Positions 25,285 to 32,947 of a stretch of DNA of 41,976 bases are shown piece by piece. Source of the DNA: Chloroflexota bacterium (GTDB taxonomy: Bacteria; Chloroflexota; Dehalococcoidia; UBA2979); contig VGPD01000016.1 in NCBI GenBank assembly GCA_016875635.1, forward strand, positions 1-41,976, read 5' to 3'. The notes under the pieces were generated by a model that had not been told where the DNA came from, did no database searches, and saw nothing but the letters and a program-made list of their open reading frames with translations. The position numbers and the translations under genes are program-made. The stretch's first letter is position 1; the number at the start of each line of letters is the position of its first letter.

Positions 25285-26388
25285 CTATGCAAGACTCAGG
25301 AGCAGGCGCGGTGCCCCCGCGGTAGGTGAGATCACTACCGATGCCCCGGTGGCAGACCGCAGCACGTCAAGCGTGTATCCCCGCAGGCGGTCCAGCAGTC
25401 CGGCGTGCTCGTACTCGCCGGGGATCACAACCGCGTCGAGTCCGAGACGGTTCGTCCACTCACCGAGGTCGCTAAAGCCGACTCCGGTCGGCAGAACCGC
25501 AAACACGCTGCCGTCCGCTGGGACTTGGTCCATGCGATCCGCCAGATAGGGACGCCCAATCGCGGCTCGCACGTATGCAGCCTCGAGTGGCCGCCGGTCG
25601 TCGGAGCGGGGATAGGGGTCGACGAGGTAAGAGGCCGAAGCAAGGTCGTACAGGTAGAGGTCGCAGTTCGGGATCGGGCCCGCGCTCACGATCGAGTTGA
25701 GCACGCGTGTCACGGCCGAGCGCTTGCCGTCGTCGACGAGCAGACCTAGACGTCGTGGAGCTATGCCGGAGAGCAGGTCGCGCAGCGAGCCGTCACCAGA
25801 GGCTTCCCCAGAGTTGGAAGCGGGGCGGTTGGACGCGCGGACGATGTCGAGATGACTCGTGATCGCGAGAACTACACGAGGATCCTGTGACACGAACCCA
25901 GCGAAGCGCTTGTCGGGATGAGTGGCGCCGTGATGACCCCAGAGCGAGTCGTCCGAAACCTCCCACCCCACGAAGGCAACAGGCTCCGGGGTTCTGGTTA
26001 CGAGATACCACTGGTTTTCGAGGTTGCGGCGATCGGGGGGCAGGCTAAACCAGGCGGTAGCGCCGTTCTGGGCGCTCTTTGGCCGGCCCTCCCCGAACGC
26101 GTATACGGAGACACCGCGTCGCTTGATCTCGCTGTAGCGATCAGTCTCCAGTTCGAACTTCGCTTCGTTCTGGAAGCCGACGTAGACCGCCGAGGGGGCG
26201 GGGCCGGTCACCCATCCGGCCTCAATTTCCCGGCTGATCCGCAACATTTCCCTGGCGTCCGAGAGAAAGGAGAATCCTTCGATCGGGGCACCGCCACTGC
26301 GAAGCTGGATCTGAAGTCGATCCATGAATGACGCCATCCCGCCTGACCCAGGCGCCGCAGCCTCTGATTCCGACAATCTCCAGTCCAT
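25285..26388 (-). CDS. DICT sensory domain protein
   Basis: 367 residues, no membrane helix or catalytic domain recognised. The N-terminal part (about 40-160: FSFLSDAREMLRISREIE, FELETDRYSEIKRRGVSVYAFGEG, WYLVTRTPEPVAFVGWEV) looks like the DICT domain, found with diguanylate cyclases and light-signalling proteins. The C-terminal half (about 215-360), with LGLLVDDGKRSAVTRVLN and DLYLYDLASASYLVDPYP, is a second unit of unknown role. ATG at 26388 follows AAGGAAG. It diverges from the heliorhodopsin gene and could be controlled from the same operator region, so it may receive or pass on the rhodopsin signal. Domain call from pattern memory only. Confidence 0.6.
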   Translation of the reverse strand: MDWRLSESEAAAPGSGGMASFMDRLQIQLRSGGAPIEGFSFLSDAREMLRISREIEAGWVTGPAPSAVYVGFQNEAKFELETDRYSEIKRRGVSVYAFGEGRPKSAQNGATAWFSLPPDRRNLENQWYLVTRTPEPVAFVGWEVSDDSLWGHHGATHPDKRFAGFVSQDPRVVLAITSHLDIVRASNRPASNSGEASGDGSLRDLLSGIAPRRLGLLVDDGKRSAVTRVLNSIVSAGPIPNCDLYLYDLASASYLVDPYPRSDDRRPLEAAYVRAAIGRPYLADRMDQVPADGSVFAVLPTGVGFSDLGEWTNRLGLDAVVIPGEYEHAGLLDRLRGYTLDVLRSATGASVVISPTAGAPRLLLSLA

Positions 26389-26495
26389 CGCCGTCCACTT
26401 CCTTCTGCTCCAGCCACGGCACTGGGGAGGCCCCTAGCCGAGGTGGATGTCGCTAAAACTTCGTCATACCTGCGTCGGTACTGTGGGTAATATAT

Positions 26496-26552
26496 GTCAA
26501 TATGACAGTGACTGACAACCATATTGACGAAGAATCGACAAAGTTTTACCGT
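26496..26552 (+). promoter_or_regulatory. Heliorhodopsin promoter and operator (copy 1)
   Basis: GTCAATATG (26496-26504) and CATATTGAC (26520-26528) form a perfect 9-bp inverted repeat. Its right arm overlaps a -35 box TTGACG (26524), followed after 17 bases by TACCGT as -10. TTGACGAAGAATCGACAAA (26524-26542) has an 11-bp-spaced repeat of TnnAC[AG], the spacing and pattern of CarH operators. A near copy lies before the CarH-type gene at 28864. Confidence 0.65.
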
Positions 26553-26630
26553 TGCCCATACCGCGGAAGCGGGGTCGCAGGCCGCCTCTCCCGTGCTGGA
26601 GAGCCCGGATGCTTGTCGAGGAGACTGAAT

Positions 26631-27383
26631 ATGGCAGATCAAGGGCGGCTGCGTCGGGTCAATATCGTGGCCGGCGCCGTCCACGCCGGTCAGGCTGCCG
26701 CGGTCCTCGCGCTGGCGAACGGGTTCTCGCTCCCGGTGACGGGAACATTCATGGACGGCCCCCCGGGCACTTCGTCGGCGGCGTCCGTGATCCTGTTCGA
26801 ATTCCCATTCGCGTGGGGGGTGGCGGGGTTCCTGTTCCTTTCGGCCTCTGCCCACTGGATCGTCGCCGCGCCGGGTGTCTATCCGTGGTACCTGTCGAAT
26901 CTCGCGCGCTCGCGAAACTACGCGCGCTGGATCGAGTACTCGTTCAGTTCCACGCTCATGATGGTGCTCATCGCCTTGTTGACCGGCATCAGCGACGGTG
27001 CAGCGCTCGGAGCGATTGCAGGCGTCAACGCGTCGATGATCCTTTTCGGGCTGTTGATGGAGCACTACGAGCAGCCCGGTCGGCCCGGCTGGCTGCCCTT
27101 CATCTTCGGTTCGATCACGGGGATCGTTCCGTGGCTCGTCGTGGGCCTGTACCTCTGGAGTCCTCAGGTGGCGGCGACGCCCCCCGGCTTCGTCTTCGGG
27201 ATCTACGGTTCGCTCTTCCTGTTCTTCAACGTCTTCGCTCTGAACATGGTGCTGCAGTACCGGCAGGTCGGTCGGTGGCGTGAGTATCTCTTTGGAGAGC
27301 GCGTGTACATCCTGCTGAGCCTGACGGCGAAGTCAGCGCTCGCCTGGCAGGTATTCGCCGGCACGCTGGTCCCGGCGTCGTAG
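26631..27383 (+). CDS. Heliorhodopsin
   Basis: 250 residues, seven membrane helices, the usual heliorhodopsin length. Helix 7 has SLTAKSALAWQVFAG, the SxxxK retinal-binding motif with Lys234; helix 3 has RWIEYSFSSTLMMVLIA, with Glu102 as the likely Schiff-base counterion (Glu107 in heliorhodopsin 48C12). Heliorhodopsins lie inverted in the membrane compared with type 1 rhodopsins, have slow photocycles and pump nothing known, so they are thought to be sensors. GAGGAG lies before the ATG at 26631; an ATG at 26502 is inside the operator and is rejected. No Blh/Brp retinal-forming gene is in the window, but a DUF2236 oxygenase lies two genes on. Confidence 0.93.
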   Translation: MADQGRLRRVNIVAGAVHAGQAAAVLALANGFSLPVTGTFMDGPPGTSSAASVILFEFPFAWGVAGFLFLSASAHWIVAAPGVYPWYLSNLARSRNYARWIEYSFSSTLMMVLIALLTGISDGAALGAIAGVNASMILFGLLMEHYEQPGRPGWLPFIFGSITGIVPWLVVGLYLWSPQVAATPPGFVFGIYGSLFLFFNVFALNMVLQYRQVGRWREYLFGERVYILLSLTAKSALAWQVFAGTLVPAS

Positions 27384-27465
27384 GGCATGCCGGTGGCGCA
27401 GTCTGCTGGTATTCGAGCGCGCGTGAGTAGTGACGCGTGACAACCTTCGAACGGAGGAACTGGAG

Positions 27466-27786
27466 ATGTCCGAGGAGCGGAGAGAACCATACGAACTCTG
27501 CGGGATGGTCACCGTGGAATCCTTCGGTGGCGTGGCATCGCTCAGCAAATGGTGGTCGAATCGCGAGCACGCGGAGGTGCTGCAGTTCGGCCGCGAGGGG
27601 ATCGCTCCGGTGCTTGATGAAGGCGACGTCATCACCGAGGCCGAACTCGTCGGGTTGCTCGACTCGGCGTGGAGTTCTGCGCTGCTCTCGGCCTTCGCCC
27701 GGCGTCAGATCTTTCAGCTGGTGATGCGGCACTACCAGGAGCAGCCGGCGGAACTCTGGTCGCTAGGTCTCGACATGCGGGACTAA
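27466..27786 (+). CDS. Small protein of unknown function in the heliorhodopsin operon
   Basis: 106 residues, not recognised. It is acidic and soluble with no signal peptide. Features are YELCGMVTVESFGG, SKWWSNREHAEVLQFGREGI, a middle DEGDVITEAELVGLLDSAW and a helical C-terminus FARRQIFQLVMRHYQEQP. GGAGG precedes the ATG; a start 12 codons earlier (27430) is possible. It sits 82 bases after heliorhodopsin and 54 before the DUF2236 gene, so it is probably co-transcribed. A binding partner or signal-output protein would fit, but that is inference. Confidence 0.7.
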   Translation: MSEERREPYELCGMVTVESFGGVASLSKWWSNREHAEVLQFGREGIAPVLDEGDVITEAELVGLLDSAWSSALLSAFARRQIFQLVMRHYQEQPAELWSLGLDMRD

Positions 27787-27840
27787 CCGGGTTGCTGCGG
27801 AAGGGACCGCCATGCGGTCATCTCCACAGGTGAGGTCGAT

Positions 27841-28767
27841 ATGACGGTGACATTCCCATTCCGTGACCGGGTCATCCGGAGTACGAACGACCTGTTCGCA
27901 CATGCCCCGTATCCTCTCGACCGCACGGGTCAGTACCGTGGCGACGCCGGTCTCTTTGGTCCGGACTGCGTCACGTGGCCGGTGATGGGTGACGCGTCGG
28001 TCTTTGTCGGAGGGATCCGTGCGCTGCTCGTGCAGGCCGCACACCCGGAGGTTGTCGCCGGGGTGTTTGACCACTCGCGGTTCCGTGATGATCCGCTCGG
28101 GCGCCTCTCTCGCACGTCCGCCTACGTCACGGCCACCGCGTTTGGGGCGCTGCCTGAAGTCGAACGTGCGGTCGCTATCGTCTCTCGCTCGCACCGCCCG
28201 ATCAGCGGCCTCTCCCCGCGAGGTCGCGAGTACTCTGCCTCGGCGCCCGCGCTGGCGGCGTGGGTCCACAACGCGCTCGCTGACTCCTTCCTGAGTGGCT
28301 ACCAGCATTTTGGCCCGCGAAAACTCACGCGGCGCGAGGCCGATCAGTTCGTCGCGGAGCAAGCCCGGGTCGGCGCCCTCCTTGGCGCGGTCCCCCTGCC
28401 GCTGACTGCAGCATCGCTGGGGGCCTGGTTGGACGCTGTGCCGGAACTGGCGCCGTCCAGCCAGATGGTGGAGGCGGTCGGATTCCTTCGCTCGCCGCCG
28501 CTCCCGCTTCCAGTGCGCCTTGTGTACCGCATCCTGTTTGAGGCCGCAGTGGCCACGCTGCCGCCTCGGATTCGTTCGGTTTTGGGCCTGCGTGTGCGGC
28601 CTCTAGCCCGCGCGGCGGGATTGGCAACGGTGCGGCTGCTGCGTCTGGCGCTGGGCTCTTCGCCATCGTGGCGGCTTGCGATTGAACGGGCGGGTGCGCC
28701 GGTGCCACCCGGCCTGTTTCACCAGCCGCTTCCCCCGGATCGACCTGGCGTGGCCGGATCGGCATGA
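27841..28767 (+). CDS. DUF2236 (MpaB/Lcp-type) haem oxygenase-like protein
   Basis: 308 residues. The DUF2236 pattern is clear: LLVQAAHPEVVAGVFDHSRFRDDPLGRLSRT (His68, His78), then LAAWVHNALADSF (His143), spaced as in the latex-clearing/MpaB family, whose members bind haem b through conserved His. Known members cleave C=C bonds of isoprenoid chains (polyisoprene by Lcp; the farnesyl chain by fungal MpaB). GAGG lies before the ATG. Its place in a heliorhodopsin operon raises the idea that it cleaves a carotenoid to give retinal or another apocarotenoid; this is inference from family chemistry and context. Confidence 0.75.
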   Translation: MTVTFPFRDRVIRSTNDLFAHAPYPLDRTGQYRGDAGLFGPDCVTWPVMGDASVFVGGIRALLVQAAHPEVVAGVFDHSRFRDDPLGRLSRTSAYVTATAFGALPEVERAVAIVSRSHRPISGLSPRGREYSASAPALAAWVHNALADSFLSGYQHFGPRKLTRREADQFVAEQARVGALLGAVPLPLTAASLGAWLDAVPELAPSSQMVEAVGFLRSPPLPLPVRLVYRILFEAAVATLPPRIRSVLGLRVRPLARAAGLATVRLLRLALGSSPSWRLAIERAGAPVPPGLFHQPLPPDRPGVAGSA

Positions 28768-28863
28768 GTCGCTAGCGATCGATTCCTTTGCTCGTATGGG
28801 AGTGCGTGGTCGGATAAGTCACCTCATGCAGTCATCGGTTGCCCTTGAGGGGGTCATGTCTTG

Positions 28864-28919
28864 GTCAAGATGACGATGACACCATCAATCTTGACGAAGA
28901 TTCGACGAATGAATATGGT
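28864..28919 (+). promoter_or_regulatory. CarH-type gene promoter and operator (copy 2)
   Basis: GTCAAGAT (28864) and ATCTTGAC form an 8-bp inverted repeat. TTGACG (28891-28896) is a -35 box and TATGGT (28914-28919) a -10 box, 17 bases apart. TTGACGAAGATTCGACGAA (28891-28909) matches the heliorhodopsin copy at 17 of 19 bases, and the left arm matches at 14 of 17 with almost the same spacing (27 against 28). Start of transcription is predicted at about 28926, at the start codon. Confidence 0.65.
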
Positions 28920-28922
28920 CAG

Positions 28923-29828
28923 ATGATGCAGTACACCGTCCGTGCCGCCGCACTCGCGACCGGCGTTTCTGGCGACCGTATCCGAACGTGGGAACGTCGC
29001 TACGGGGTGCCCTCGCCCGCGCGTAGCAGCACAGGGCGCCGCCTGTATGAGGAGAGCGACCTCGCGATTGTCCGGCGCATGGCGGCGCTCGTTGATTCCG
29101 GCCTGAGCGCCGTCTCGGCGGCGAAGGCGGTGCACGAAGAGGCTGCTCAGTCCATTGTTCATGCGGAGCGCGCACCTGTAGTCGACCGAGTCGTGATCGC
29201 CCTGGTCGATAGCGCGGCAACCCTGGACGAGTGGGCCCTGATCAAACGGCTTGACGATGCAGAACGATCGCTGGGGATCGAGGCTGCTGTGGAGCAGTTC
29301 GTATTCCCAGCGCTCGTGGAGGCAGGACGTCGATGGGAGCGATCTGAAATCACCGTGGCCGGGGAGCACATCTTGACCGAGGTGATCCGCTCGTGGCTTG
29401 CGGTGCATTCCCGCGCACTTCCATCACCTCCCCCCGACGCGCCGTCAGTGCTGGTCGCCTGTCCCGAGGATGAGCGCCATGACCTGGGTGCGCTTTCGCT
29501 CGCGTTGCTCCTCCGTCAGGCCGGACTGCGGGTCGCTTACCTGGGCGCAGACGTGCCCACAACCGCGCTCGTCGATGCCGCTCGCGCGAAATCCTTCGAC
29601 GCGTTGTGCCTCTCCATCACGGGCGTGTCGTCCTTGCCTGTTGCGCGGATTGCGCTCAGCGCGCTGCTCTCAGCGGGAGGCGGGATGCGGCTGTATGTCG
29701 GGGGGCAGGGTGTTGCGCGGGCTTCCAACGCCGAGGCGGAGGTCCTCCCGGCGGTGCGACTTCCCGTGTCGGTCGCGGCCGCGGCTCATCTCATCGCCGC
29801 CCAGCTGCAAGGAACACGCGGCGACTGA
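28923..29828 (+). CDS. MerR-family adenosylcobalamin photoreceptor regulator (CarH/LitR-like)
   Basis: 301 residues. The MerR DNA-binding domain is at 2-75 (YTVRAAALATGVSGDRIRTWERRYG). The B12-binding region has the CarH helical-bundle motif W-x9-EH (Trp138, Glu148, His149) and ExHxxG (Glu184, His186, Gly189), where His186 would be the lower cobalt ligand, followed by LLRQAGLRVAYLGADVP. All key residues of Thermus CarH are kept, so it probably binds adenosylcobalamin, represses in the dark and releases DNA in light. ATG at 28923 and 28926 lie at the predicted transcription start with no ribosome site, suggesting a leaderless message. An earlier in-frame start at 28839 would cross the promoter. 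Confidence 0.88.
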   Translation: MMQYTVRAAALATGVSGDRIRTWERRYGVPSPARSSTGRRLYEESDLAIVRRMAALVDSGLSAVSAAKAVHEEAAQSIVHAERAPVVDRVVIALVDSAATLDEWALIKRLDDAERSLGIEAAVEQFVFPALVEAGRRWERSEITVAGEHILTEVIRSWLAVHSRALPSPPPDAPSVLVACPEDERHDLGALSLALLLRQAGLRVAYLGADVPTTALVDAARAKSFDALCLSITGVSSLPVARIALSALLSAGGGMRLYVGGQGVARASNAEAEVLPAVRLPVSVAAAAHLIAAQLQGTRGD

Positions 29829-29951
29829 TCCCCCTGTTGTGGATGCTGTGTTCGAGCAGCCGGTTGGGTGATTGCGATGCGTTGCGGATCGAGGTACCTC
29901 GGTTCGCGTGGGACAAGCAGATCAGCGACGAGAGCTCACAACCGAGGTTCC

Positions 29952-31361
29952 GTGTCTAGCGAAGATCGCTCGTCACCCCATTCCGCGAACACCATCTGGT
30001 GGGTTCGACGCGATATGCGCCTCCACGACAACGCGGCGCTGCAGGCGGCGTGTGAGGCTGGCGCGCTCGTACCTGTCTTCGTGCTTGACGAAACGCTGCT
30101 CAGGTCTCGCTATCACCGGAATGCGACGCGGCGGATCGAATTCATGTTTGACGGTCTGCATGCTCTCGACGCCAGTCTTCGCACGCTGGGTAGCCGACTC
30201 ATCGTCCGGGAGGGCCACGCCGCGGAGGTGCTCAGCTCAGTCGCCAGGGAGGTCCAGGCCACGCGTGTGTTCGCGGCTGCAGATGTGACGCCTGCCGGTC
30301 GTCTGCGCGAGACGCAGGTCGCGCGCCGGCTGGAGCTGACGCTCCTGCCCGGCATCGGAGTCCGTGCAGTGGGCTCAGTTACCAAGCAGGACGGGTCTGG
30401 ATACGCTGTGTTTGGCGCCTTCCGCCGCTCATGGCTCTCGTCTCCCGGTCCACGAACGGCTGCCCTCATCGACGCACCCCCTCGCCTACCGGCGATTCCC
30501 GGGAGCGTCACCGGGATTGACGTGACCGGCGTACCAGTGCGCGGCTTCCCGGCGGGGGAAGTCGAAGCGTTGCGGCGGCTCGATCGGTTCATGGCGACCG
30601 AGATCGATGGCTACGCCGAGGGACGTGACTGCGCCGCCCTCGATATGACGTCTGCGCTTTCGCCGTATCTCAAATTCGGCATGCTCTCACCGCGACTGGC
30701 GGCCGCTCGAGCCATTGAATGCGGGTTGGGTGAAGAACGAGACGGCGCGAGTCGCTGGCTTGATGAGCTGCTCTGGCGAGAGTTCTACCTGGACGTCGTC
30801 TATCGCCAACCGGAGGTCTTGCGCGAGGAGTTCAACCCGCGCCTGCGCGGGATCCCGTGGGTCAACGCCGTGAATGACATCGAGGCGTGGAAGGCAGGCC
30901 AGACCGGCTACCCGTTCGTAGACGCCGGGATGCGGCAGCTTCAGCACACGGGATGGATGCACAATCGCGCCCGGATGGTGACCGCGTCGTTCCTCGTGAA
31001 GAACCTCCTGTGCGACTGGCGGATCGGTGAGCAATGGTTCATGGATCAGCTGCTGGACGGGGATCCTCCGTCGAACAACGGCGGGTGGCAGTGGGTCGCC
31101 GGCACAGGCACCGATGCAGCACCGTATTTCCGAGTCTTCAACCCGGTGCTCCAAGGACGACGGTTCGATCCGACGGGGGAGTATGTCCGCCGCTGGGTGC
31201 CGGAACTGGCGGGAATCCCCGGCAAAGGCGTCCATGAGCCGTGGAAGCTGGGCGCGGTTTCGACGGCGGGCTATCCTGCTCCAATCGTCGAAATCGGCGG
31301 AAGCCGGCGGCGAATGGCGGCGGCGTACGCCGAAGCCCGGAGTCGAAACGCCTCGATGTAA
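29952..31361 (+). CDS. phrB: Deoxyribodipyrimidine photolyase (class I cryptochrome/photolyase)
   Basis: 469 residues. The antenna-binding alpha/beta domain begins NTIWWVRRDMRLHDNAALQA. The FAD domain contains GYPFVDAGMRQLQHTGWMHNRARM (about 318-341) and SNNGGWQWVAGTGTDAAPYF (about 374-393), the classic CPD-photolyase signatures, with tryptophans for electron transfer. It repairs UV-made cyclobutane pyrimidine dimers with blue light. The GTG at 29952 follows CGAGGTT; a GTG at 29868 would add 28 unlike residues. It lies 123 bases after the CarH-type gene and may share its promoter. Confidence 0.93.
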   Translation: MSSEDRSSPHSANTIWWVRRDMRLHDNAALQAACEAGALVPVFVLDETLLRSRYHRNATRRIEFMFDGLHALDASLRTLGSRLIVREGHAAEVLSSVAREVQATRVFAAADVTPAGRLRETQVARRLELTLLPGIGVRAVGSVTKQDGSGYAVFGAFRRSWLSSPGPRTAALIDAPPRLPAIPGSVTGIDVTGVPVRGFPAGEVEALRRLDRFMATEIDGYAEGRDCAALDMTSALSPYLKFGMLSPRLAAARAIECGLGEERDGASRWLDELLWREFYLDVVYRQPEVLREEFNPRLRGIPWVNAVNDIEAWKAGQTGYPFVDAGMRQLQHTGWMHNRARMVTASFLVKNLLCDWRIGEQWFMDQLLDGDPPSNNGGWQWVAGTGTDAAPYFRVFNPVLQGRRFDPTGEYVRRWVPELAGIPGKGVHEPWKLGAVSTAGYPAPIVEIGGSRRRMAAAYAEARSRNASM

Positions 31362-31404
31362 CCTCGAGTCGGCCCCTTGCCCCCGGCCACAGTCCAGTGC
31401 GGCT

Positions 31405-31760
31405 ACCGTGAAGGACGACCGGCAGTTCCTTCCACCGTGACGTCCAAGGCAGGCGAAGTGAAGTTCACCGTGACGAACACCGCGACGACGCTCCCTGAGT
31501 TCGTGGTGGTGAATGCCGACCAACACCCGGCCCGACCTTCGATGCTGCGGCCTTAGAGAAGGTTGCGGAGGGTCACGCGGCAGAGGCGTCAGCGCAGAGA
31601 AGATCGCGTGGTCTACGAGCTGGAAGACATCGCGCCCGGAGCGACGCACGACGCCACCTCCGAAGCTGGCAGCGGGCGAGTCCGCAGAAGCCGCCCCGTC
31701 GGGACGCTCTACCGGTCCGCGTGATGCTGAGCCCAACGGCTGGCTCGAAGAACCCCTGAC
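31405..31760 (+). pseudogene. Cupredoxin-like protein remnant, multiple frameshifts
   Basis: Cupredoxin-type sequence can be read only by changing frame three times: ATVKDDRQFLP (frame of 31408); PSTVTSKAGEVKFTVTNTAT then LPEFVVVNAD (frame of 31428); TFDAAALEKVAEGHAAEAS (frame of 31535); VYELEDIAPGATHDAT (frame of 31611). The pattern matches plastocyanin-like exported proteins (AGEVxFxVTN and xEFVV core, IAPGAT loop), but the signal peptide and the Cys/Met copper end are missing. It starts right after the photolyase stop. Several independent shifts point to true decay more than to one sequencing error. Confidence 0.65.
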
Positions 31761-32069
31761 GGCACGCTCCATTTCGGCGAGACGGGTGTAGTAGTCGGGA
31801 ATCTCACGCAGGTGCGCTGGGGCAAGCTTCTCGGTGGCGACCGGATCGTCATTGGTCACGTTCGTCTCGGGACTGCGGGCCCCGTGATCGAGTTCCACGT
31901 TGAGTCCCATCCGGAACTGCTCAAGGTCGAACGCCGCCTGCTCAGACTTGATCTCGAGTTGAACGGCAATTGCCTGACCTGATCCCCGTGTGGTTGCGCC
32001 AGTCGATGCCACCAGGTTGCCTGCTCCAGAGTTTCCCGACCGGAGGGGTGCTCTGAGGGCCTTGGTCAT
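31760..32069 (-). pseudogene. DUF5661-like gene with lost 3' end
   Basis: From ATG at 32069 the frame reads through FDLEQFRMGLNVELDHGARS, then PETNVTNDDPVATEKLAPAH and LREIPDYYTRLAEMERA, the DUF5661 pattern (domain of unknown function, about 60-80 residues). After about residue 105 the frame stays open for some 350 more codons, but these run antisense to the cupredoxin remnant and the photolyase gene and look like shadow sequence. The natural end therefore seems lost, probably with the event that damaged the cupredoxin. No good ribosome site was seen. Whether a stable product exists is unknown. Confidence 0.5.
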
Positions 32070-32168
32070 ATGCGGTGGATGCGCTGGTCAGGAGTCCTAC
32101 CGTCGGTCACCTCGTCCTCGCGAGAGGACGAGGCCCGACCGCTGATCCTCACCGGCACGGCTCGGCAA

Positions 32169-32702
32169 CTAGTGCTGCGCCGCGCCGAATCCGTACTGGC
32201 CCGTCCTCGGATCCTGGAAGACCGGGAGGTGGGGTGGCACGACGGTTGCCACTGCAAACGCGACGGCCATGGCGATCAGGACGAGCCATGCGACACGGAG
32301 GAGGACGGGCCCTGGGCAGAGCCGTGGGGCAATGAGAAGTGGTGCGAAATGCGCGCAAGCCGCCGCGAATACGAATAGCAGGATGTCCAGCACGAGTTGG
32401 TCGGCGAGGAAGCTTCGGTACGAGTAGAAGCCGACCACGATCAGCAGAAGTCCGGCTAGCAACGCGATGATATGAGCGACCCGGACCTCCGTGGCACGCC
32501 CTTGGCCTCCGCGGCCGCTGAACGCTACCCAGGTTACCGTCGGAACGAACAGCAGTTTCAAGTGCTCCCAGGTGCTCTCGTTGACGGCTGAAACCAGACC
32601 GACCGGCCATGCGTCGCCGCTCAATGCGTACGTGAAATGAAGGCCGCTGCCGACCACGACCGTCCAGACGAACCCACCAACAGCCCAGCGCCGCCGAGTC
32701 AC
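32169..32702 (-). CDS. DUF6512 family integral membrane protein
   Basis: 177 residues with five or so membrane helices. FVWTVVVGSGLHFTYALSG, then VSAVNESTWEHLKLLFVPTV, is the family hallmark (NEStWEHLKLLF). The C-terminus is soluble: VPPHLPVFQDPRTGQYGFG. GTG at 32702 follows AAAGG; a start at 32852 would add a polar, basic leader. Function unknown. The 245 bases upstream, to the tRNA-Cys gene, hold no recognised feature. Confidence 0.7.
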   Translation of the reverse strand: MTRRRWAVGGFVWTVVVGSGLHFTYALSGDAWPVGLVSAVNESTWEHLKLLFVPTVTWVAFSGRGGQGRATEVRVAHIIALLAGLLLIVVGFYSYRSFLADQLVLDILLFVFAAACAHFAPLLIAPRLCPGPVLLRVAWLVLIAMAVAFAVATVVPPHLPVFQDPRTGQYGFGAAQH

Positions 32703-32947
32703 GATGGCCGCCTTTCGTCCGGCTTTCGGAGCGTTGCCACGCCTTCCCGATCGGCGGGAGCGACCGGCCGATACCAGGGAGGTATCTGCGCCGGTGCCTG
32801 ATCGGCTCGCCACACCCGGCCGCGACGGTAAGACGGATTCGGTGCGGCGCAACGTCCGCGGGCTCCGGGTGTTTCGGCAATTTGCCGGGATTCCGGGGAT
32901 CAGGGCAGATGAACCCGGTCGTCGCGGGCTATTCGATTCGGACGGTT

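Noticed and set aside
26461-26500. A minus-strand promoter for the DICT gene using TTGACA of the left operator arm
   Set aside because: No acceptable -10 box lies 16-18 bases beyond it; shared control remains possible but is not listed.
26502-26630. In-frame ATG extension of heliorhodopsin
   Set aside because: The ATG lies in the operator upstream of the -10 box, and the extra 43 residues are unlike the family; GAGGAG supports 26631.
28839-28922. Upstream start for the CarH-type gene
   Set aside because: The extension crosses the promoter and operator; the MerR domain starts at 28926.
29889-29900. Palindrome CGAGGTACCTCG before the photolyase gene as an operator
   Set aside because: It has no copy elsewhere in the window and no promoter boxes beside it; not enough to call a site.
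30687-31759. Continuation of the DUF5661 frame for about 350 codons
   Set aside because: Antisense to the photolyase and the cupredoxin remnant, with no domain pattern; treated as run-on after loss of the true stop.
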